Shown in pieces: positions 32,812 through 37,454 of a stretch of DNA of 37,454 nucleotides. A program made the translations under genes and the position numbers. Origin of the DNA: Candidatus Sphingobacterium stercorigallinarum (GTDB lineage: Bacteria; Bacteroidota; Bacteroidia; Sphingobacteriales; Sphingobacteriaceae); NCBI GenBank assembly GCA_019115805.1, contig DXCW01000034.1, positions 1-37,454 of the forward strand. The letters run 5' to 3'. The notes below the pieces were generated by a model. That model did not search any database. It was not told where the DNA came from and was given only the letters and a program-made list of their open reading frames with translations. Position 1 is the first letter of the stretch, and each line of letters starts with the position of its first letter.

Positions 32812-33630
32812 TTATTGGAAATAGTAAAAGAAAATCAGTAATGCGATACCGATCACAATTCGGTACCAACCCCAAAATCGAAATCCGTATTTGGTCAATA
32901 CATTGATGAATGTTTTTACAGCCACCATCGCTACAATAAAGGCGACGATATTCCCGATAATAAAAGTCCAAATCGTGTCGTTAGATGCCAATATCATCTC
33001 GTAGCCTTTTTGGGCATTCGCTGTACCTTCTCCCCACGTCTTGACAAAAACGGAGTATACAGTGACCGCTAGCATTGTAGGCACGGCCAAGAAGAAGGAA
33101 AATTCAGCGGCGGCTTTCCGGTTTAGTCCCTGGGTAAGTCCGCCGATAATAGAGGCGGCCGAACGGGAGGTTCCTGGCATCATCGCCAAACATTGCCAAA
33201 AACCGATAATGAATGCTTTCTTTACGGGGATTTCCTTTTCATCGACGATGGTCGGGTTTTTAAACCACTTGTCAACAAATAATAGCACCACACCGCCCAA
33301 GACCAACACCGTAGAAATCGCGATTTGATTGTCCAGGACAGCTTCGATCTTTTCGTCGAACAGTTTTCCCAGCACCAAGGCGGGAATAACGGCAATGGCG
33401 AGCTTGTAGTAGAATTTAAGATTGCTAAAATCAAAGAATCGTTTCCAGTAGAGCACCACAACAGCCAGAATGGCTCCGAACTGTATGGAAACTTGGAACA
33501 TCTTTAAGTATTCGGATTCTTCCATCCCCATTAATGCGGCTGTAAAGCCCATGTGTGCGGTAGAGGAAATAGGGAGATATTCAGTAAGGCCTTCTATAAT
33601 GGCCAGGATAATCGCTTCTAGGTAACTCAT
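32812..33630 (-). CDS. uppP: Undecaprenyl-diphosphate phosphatase
   Basis: This 272-residue inner-membrane protein (BacA/UppP family) removes a phosphate from undecaprenyl diphosphate, recycling the lipid carrier for peptidoglycan and glycan synthesis. The two active-site blocks are EGLTEYLPISSTAH at 13-26 and PGTSRSAA at 152-159, both complete. It has about eight membrane segments. Its start lies 4 bp after the DUF3098 stop, so it belongs to the ftsX-DUF3098-uppP unit. BacA proteins can confer bacitracin tolerance at high dosage. Confidence 0.95.
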   Translation of the reverse strand: MSYLEAIILAIIEGLTEYLPISSTAHMGFTAALMGMEESEYLKMFQVSIQFGAILAVVVLYWKRFFDFSNLKFYYKLAIAVIPALVLGKLFDEKIEAVLDNQIAISTVLVLGGVVLLFVDKWFKNPTIVDEKEIPVKKAFIIGFWQCLAMMPGTSRSAASIIGGLTQGLNRKAAAEFSFFLAVPTMLAVTVYSVFVKTWGEGTANAQKGYEMILASNDTIWTFIIGNIVAFIVAMVAVKTFINVLTKYGFRFWGWYRIVIGIALLIFFYYFQ

Positions 33631-33634
33631 TCAA

Positions 33635-33892
33635 CTATTCTGCTTTGTCTTTGTTTTTCGGTTTGTATAAAATAGCGACAAATCCCAGCCCAAAGCCTAA
33701 AACTACAACTAAAGGCGCTAGGGTAATCTTGGTGAAACTGTAAATATCCTCGGTTCCCATCATCAATAGGAAGCCCACAATGACGACGGCAATTGCCGCA
33801 AGAAAGAGTTGGTAATTTATTTTTTGAAACGCGAAACCACTTTTGCTCGCGTGGCGTTGAATCGGCTTCGATTTTTTTTGTGTTTGGCTCAT
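33635..33892 (-). CDS. Small two-helix membrane protein DUF3098
   Basis: The 85-residue protein has a basic cytoplasmic N-terminus (KKSKPIQRHASK), then two hydrophobic helices (about residues 30-48 and 56-76) and a short charged tail. DUF3098 proteins are small Bacteroidota membrane proteins found between ftsX and uppP; the function is unknown. It lies 21 bp after ftsX and 4 bp before uppP. Position suggests a minor role in cell division or envelope assembly, but nothing in the sequence proves it. Confidence 0.8.
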   Translation of the reverse strand: MSQTQKKSKPIQRHASKSGFAFQKINYQLFLAAIAVVIVGFLLMMGTEDIYSFTKITLAPLVVVLGFGLGFVAILYKPKNKDKAE

Positions 33893-33913
33893 GTGCTGTT
33901 TGAATTGATTCGT

Positions 33914-34792
33914 TTAGCGATACAGGCTAGCTGATTTGGCGCGTAAATATTTCGTCACTGCGAAATAGGTGCTTGCTCCTGATATTAAAATACCCAAGAT
34001 AATCACGATGACAAAAATCATGGCGAATTCAAACCAGTCTCGTAGGAAAACCAGTTCGGGTACTTGTTTCTGTGCGAACTGTAGGGTTAAAATAAGCAGC
34101 AAGATGGCGATCAATGCGCCGATTAAACCGTGTGCAATTCCATAGAAGATGTATGGGCGGCGGATGAAACTTCGTGTCGCTCCAATCAATTGCATGCTTT
34201 TGATCAAAAAGCGTTGTGAATAGATGGCTAAACGAATGGTGTTGTTGATTAACGCCACAGCAATAATCAACAGGATCGCCGTGAAAGCGAGAATAACAAT
34301 TCCAATGATGCGTATATTCTTATTCACCATGTCGATCAGCGACTCTTGGAAAACCACTTCTTTGATTCGGTTGTTTTTCCCCACCTTATTAATAAACATT
34401 TGAATGCTATCGGTGTTGGCGTATTGTTCTTTTAAATAGATGTCGATAGACGGCAAAAGCGGATTCCGCCCGAGATACTCAACGAAGTCCTCGCCGAGAT
34501 CCTCTTTCAAGTTCTTGGCCGCAAGTTCCTTACTGACGTATTCGGATCGGAGCACAAAATCGTCTTTTTCCAAGTCTTTTTGCAGCGATAAAACATCGCC
34601 CTCACTCACATTATCGTTCACGATTACATTCAATACAATGTTTTCTTTGACGTAACGAGAAAGGTTTTTTGCATGTACTAATATCAGGCCGAGCAAGCCG
34701 GTCATCAATAGAACGAGCGCAATACTAATGACGGTGGACACATATACTGATTTCGTCTTCTTCCTTGGTGAACCCTGTTCGATCACTGGCAT
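33914..34792 (-). CDS. ftsX: Cell-division protein FtsX
   Basis: The 292-residue permease-like protein has a first membrane helix at about 18-38, a periplasmic domain of about 125 residues (40-165), and three C-terminal membrane helices with the FtsX-typical NNTIRLAIYSQRFLIKSMQLIGATRSFIRRP segment between them, given here only as a reference to residues about 182-212. FtsX pairs with the ATPase FtsE to activate peptidoglycan hydrolases during division. No ftsE lies next to it here, which is usual in Bacteroidota. It heads a minus-strand unit and is divergent from leuS. Confidence 0.92.
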   Translation of the reverse strand: MPVIEQGSPRKKTKSVYVSTVISIALVLLMTGLLGLILVHAKNLSRYVKENIVLNVIVNDNVSEGDVLSLQKDLEKDDFVLRSEYVSKELAAKNLKEDLGEDFVEYLGRNPLLPSIDIYLKEQYANTDSIQMFINKVGKNNRIKEVVFQESLIDMVNKNIRIIGIVILAFTAILLIIAVALINNTIRLAIYSQRFLIKSMQLIGATRSFIRRPYIFYGIAHGLIGALIAILLLILTLQFAQKQVPELVFLRDWFEFAMIFVIVIILGILISGASTYFAVTKYLRAKSASLYR

Positions 34793-34820
34793 TTAGTTTA
34801 AGTGTTATTCGATTTAATTG

Positions 34821-34828
34821 CGAAAGTA
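34821..34828 (-). promoter_or_regulatory. Possible -7 element of ftsX
   Basis: TACTTTCG (then CAA) differs from TAnnTTTG at one base, and sits about 28 bp before ATG 34792. The divergent leuS element has the same TTTCGCA ending. Confidence 0.4.
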
Positions 34829-34991
34829 ACGAATTCTGTTCAATTCGCCGAACTTCATTTTGTTGAGTGGATTCCCCCTGTCTGTCCAAATACGACGTAA
34901 CAGGTTGGCTTTCGCTAATTCTCTAACAGCGAATATCTGAATTTATTGTTTAGTATGGAAAACTTTTGTGGTGAAATTCTCTTAAAATAGC

Positions 34992-34999
34992 TAATTTCG
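34992..34999 (+). promoter_or_regulatory. Possible -7 element of leuS
   Basis: TAATTTCG (then CAG) is one base from TAnnTTTG, with a TTTG 23 nt upstream (34965-34968). The implied leader is about 28 nt to ATG 35033. The 240-bp gap between ftsX and leuS holds no gene that I can support. Confidence 0.4.
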
Positions 35000-35032
35000 C
35001 AGTTCCTTGTAGCATGCTTTTATATTTTAAAA

Positions 35033-37454
35033 ATGGAGTATAATCACCAATCTATTGAAAAGAAGTGGCAAAATTTCTGGGCGGAGCACCAAACTTTTAA
35101 AACGTCAACATCAAGCGACAAGCCAAAGTATTATGTGCTGGATATGTTTCCTTATCCTTCCGGAGCGGGGTTGCACGTGGGGCACCCGCTAGGCTATATC
35201 GCTTCAGATATTTTCTCGCGTTTTAAACGGCTTAAGGGATACAACGTGTTGCATCCCATGGGATATGACTCGTTCGGATTGCCCGCCGAGCAATACGCGA
35301 TTCAAACTGGACAACATCCAGCGGTCACTACAGACACGAATATAAAGCGCTACCGGGAGCAACTTGACCGGATCGGCTTTTCGTTTGACTGGAGTCGGGA
35401 GATCCGAACATCGGACCCTACTTATTATAAATGGACGCAGTGGATCTTTATGAAGTTATTCGATTCTTGGTATAACTTGGATGCAGATCGTGCCGAGCCG
35501 ATTTCTACCTTAATTGAACAATTAAATACAGCGGGAACCGCTAACCTAAAGGCCGCATGCGACGCCGACGTGCGTGATTTTAGTGCCAAGCAATGGCGAG
35601 ATTTGGAAGCGCGTGATCAGGAAGTCGAACTGTTAAAATACCGTTTAGCGTATTTGCGTGAAAGTACCGTGAATTGGTGCGCCGCATTGGGCACGGTGTT
35701 GGCGAACGACGAAGTCGTAAACGGGGTTTCGGAGCGCGGGGGATATCCAGTGGAGCAAAAAAAGATGATGCAGTGGTCGATGCGTATCACAGCCTATGCC
35801 GATCGCTTGCTTAAAGGATTAGAGGAGGTGGATTGGCCTGAACCGCTGATAGAGATGCAGAAGAACTGGATCGGGAAATCCGTTGGGGCGACCGTTAAGT
35901 TTGATTTGAAAGGTGTTGAACAGCAAATTGAGGTGTTTACAACACGGGTGGATACCCTATATGGCGTGAGTTTTCTTGTGCTCGCTCCCGAACACGAATT
36001 GGTGGATAGTTTGACTACGGACGAGCAGCGGGCGCAGATCGAACATTATCGAGAGCGCACTTCTAAGAAATCCGAACTCGATAGAATGGCGGACACCAAG
36101 ACCGTTTCAGGGGCCTTCACCGGCGCGTACGCGATTCATCCATTGACCGGGGAGGATGTGCCGATCTGGATTGCAGATTATGTGCTGGCAAGCTACGGAA
36201 CAGGTGCTGTAATGGCCGTGCCATCCGGGGATCAGCGGGATTATTTATTTGCGAAGCACTTCGAGCTTCCCATCATCGTGGTTTCTGACCAGCAAGACAT
36301 CAGTGAGCAGGCTGATCCCACCAAAGAAGGGACGTATATCAATTCCGGATTGATCAACGGAATGAGGTATCAAGATGCCGTAACTACCCTTATCCAAGAA
36401 CTGGAGTCATCGGGCAAAGGCAAAGCAACGATTAACTACCGCATGCGGGACGCTATTTTCGGTCGTCAACGTTATTGGGGTGAACCGGTGCCGGTTTATT
36501 TTGAAGATGGATTGCCGAAGCTGATCGAAGAGCACGATTTGCCGCTGTTGTTGCCAGAGGTTGATAAATATTTGCCAACTGAAACCGGTGAGCCCCCTTT
36601 GGGCCGCGCAACGGGGTGGAAATACCAAGATCAATACGATTACGAGCTCAGCACGATGCCGGGTTGGGCCGGCTCGTCATGGTACTGGCTACGCTATATG
36701 GATCCGGCCAATGAGAGCGAGTTTGTATCGCGGGAAGCGGTGGATTATTGGCAAGATGTAGATTTATATATTGGTGGATCTGAGCACGCTACGGGGCATT
36801 TGCTGTACTCACGCTTTTGGAATAAGTTTCTTAAAGATTTGGGTTATCACTCCAGTGAGGAACCCTTCAAGAAATTGATCAATCAAGGTATGATTCAAGG
36901 GCGAAGCAATTTCGTTTATCGTGTGTTAAATGCGGACGGTTCGGGTAGCAATACCTTTGTTTCTTACGGGTTGAAAGAGCAATACAACACGGCGCCTTTA
37001 CATGTCGATGTGAATATTGTACATCACGATATCTTGGATCTCGAGGCGTTTAAGTCCTTCAGACCCGAGTTTGAGCACGCAGAGTTCATCTTAGAAGATG
37101 GACGTTATGTATGTGGAGCGGAAGTCGAAAAGATGTCTAAATCCAAATTTAATGTGGTCAACCCAGACGACATTGTAGAACAATTTGGTGCCGATACGTT
37201 GCGATTATACGAAATGTTTTTGGGGCCACTAGAACAATCTAAGCCATGGAATACCAATGGTATCGAAGGGGTATATAAATTTTTGCGTAAGGTCTGGCGT
37301 CTGTTTCATAATGCCGAGGGAGGCTTGGATGTCTCGGACGATAAACCGACCAAATCGGAACTGAAAGCCCTGCATAAAATTATAAAAAAGGCCCAAGACG
37401 ATATCGAGCGTTTTTCGTTCAACACTTCGGTGTCTGCGTTTATGATCTGTGTCA
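35033..37454 (+). CDS. leuS: Leucyl-tRNA synthetase, 3' end missing
   Basis: The frame from ATG 35033 stays open for 807 codons to the window end; family members here are about 920-950 residues, so perhaps an eighth is missing. HVGH (48-51) is the HIGH-type motif and KMSKS lies at 700-704, both class I signatures. The editing domain carries TTRVDTLYG and [15 protein letters not shown]; the usual AHDERD His is a Gly here, while the amino-group-binding Asp of the QRD end is kept. The usual zinc-1 Cys pair is absent (SERGGYPV). Insertions before KMSKS ([11 protein letters not shown]) are typical of Bacteroidota. It charges tRNA-Leu. No frameshift is seen. Confidence 0.96.
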   Translation, partial: MEYNHQSIEKKWQNFWAEHQTFKTSTSSDKPKYYVLDMFPYPSGAGLHVGHPLGYIASDIFSRFKRLKGYNVLHPMGYDSFGLPAEQYAIQTGQHPAVTTDTNIKRYREQLDRIGFSFDWSREIRTSDPTYYKWTQWIFMKLFDSWYNLDADRAEPISTLIEQLNTAGTANLKAACDADVRDFSAKQWRDLEARDQEVELLKYRLAYLRESTVNWCAALGTVLANDEVVNGVSERGGYPVEQKKMMQWSMRITAYADRLLKGLEEVDWPEPLIEMQKNWIGKSVGATVKFDLKGVEQQIEVFTTRVDTLYGVSFLVLAPEHELVDSLTTDEQRAQIEHYRERTSKKSELDRMADTKTVSGAFTGAYAIHPLTGEDVPIWIADYVLASYGTGAVMAVPSGDQRDYLFAKHFELPIIVVSDQQDISEQADPTKEGTYINSGLINGMRYQDAVTTLIQELESSGKGKATINYRMRDAIFGRQRYWGEPVPVYFEDGLPKLIEEHDLPLLLPEVDKYLPTETGEPPLGRATGWKYQDQYDYELSTMPGWAGSSWYWLRYMDPANESEFVSREAVDYWQDVDLYIGGSEHATGHLLYSRFWNKFLKDLGYHSSEEPFKKLINQGMIQGRSNFVYRVLNADGSGSNTFVSYGLKEQYNTAPLHVDVNIVHHDILDLEAFKSFRPEFEHAEFILEDGRYVCGAEVEKMSKSKFNVVNPDDIVEQFGADTLRLYEMFLGPLEQSKPWNTNGIEGVYKFLRKVWRLFHNAEGGLDVSDDKPTKSELKALHKIIKKAQDDIERFSFNTSVSAFMICV

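Noticed and set aside
1..37454. CRISPR array, prophage, insertion sequence, rRNA or tRNA
   Set aside because: No regular direct repeats, transposase or integrase frames, terminal repeats, or rRNA/tRNA-like sequence were seen on reading.

Overview
The window reads as ordinary chromosome from a member of the Bacteroidota, most likely a Sphingobacteriaceae-type organism of moderate GC. Reasons: lineage-typical families (HmuY lipoprotein, head-GIN/DUF2807 protein, DUF4294, DUF3098, BshB1 of bacillithiol synthesis), a leucyl-tRNA synthetase with Bacteroidota-style insertions, an ftsX-DUF3098-uppP-truB-ribF gene order, and repeated copies of the Bacteroidota -7 promoter element TAnnTTTG close upstream of start codons. 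The genus is an inference. I see no phage, insertion sequence, CRISPR array, rRNA or tRNA.

Layout. 1-3834 (minus): a fused trehalose-6-phosphate synthase/phosphatase followed by a GH15 glucoamylase/trehalase-like enzyme cut by the window edge. 3993-4532: a DinB-superfamily protein. 4653-12329 (minus): a complete heme-acquisition operon, in transcription order TonB-dependent receptor (hmuR-like), HmuY lipoprotein, HmuT, HmuU, HmuV, HmuS and a ChaN-family protein. It begins at a promoter overlapped by two Fur-box-like palindromes and ends at a strong intrinsic terminator. 12512-14189: two small secreted beta-rich proteins of unknown role. 14247-15365: lpxB. 15430-18669 (minus): N-carbamoylputrescine amidase, agmatine deiminase and an OprP-type porin, i.e. 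agmatine to putrescine plus an outer-membrane channel.

18947-22031: a GNAT acetyltransferase and DNA polymerase IV on plus, and an exonuclease/GIY-YIG fusion nuclease on minus whose 3' end overlaps dinB by 68 bp. 22135-28749 (minus): asnA, the purA-pabB pair, a Fur-family regulator and a long RelA/SpoT homologue. 28886-30802 (plus): a DUF4294 protein, a glutathione-peroxidase-like protein and bshB1. 30909-34792 (minus): ribF, truB, uppP, DUF3098 and ftsX. 35033 to the end (plus): leuS, truncated by the window.

How the genes work together. The receptor, HmuY, HmuTUV, HmuS and ChaN should carry heme from the cell surface to the cytoplasm and handle it there. A Fur-family regulator encoded 14 kb away is a natural candidate for its iron control. 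The remaining blocks are mainly housekeeping: nucleotide and folate synthesis, stringent response, cell envelope, flavin and tRNA modification, and redox/bacillithiol. The nearest thing to an unusual system is the iron-regulated HmuY-containing heme operon. Secondary points are the agmatine/porin operon, the convergent DNA-repair gene pair and several precise hairpins at gene junctions. I did not find evidence for a wholly new kind of system.
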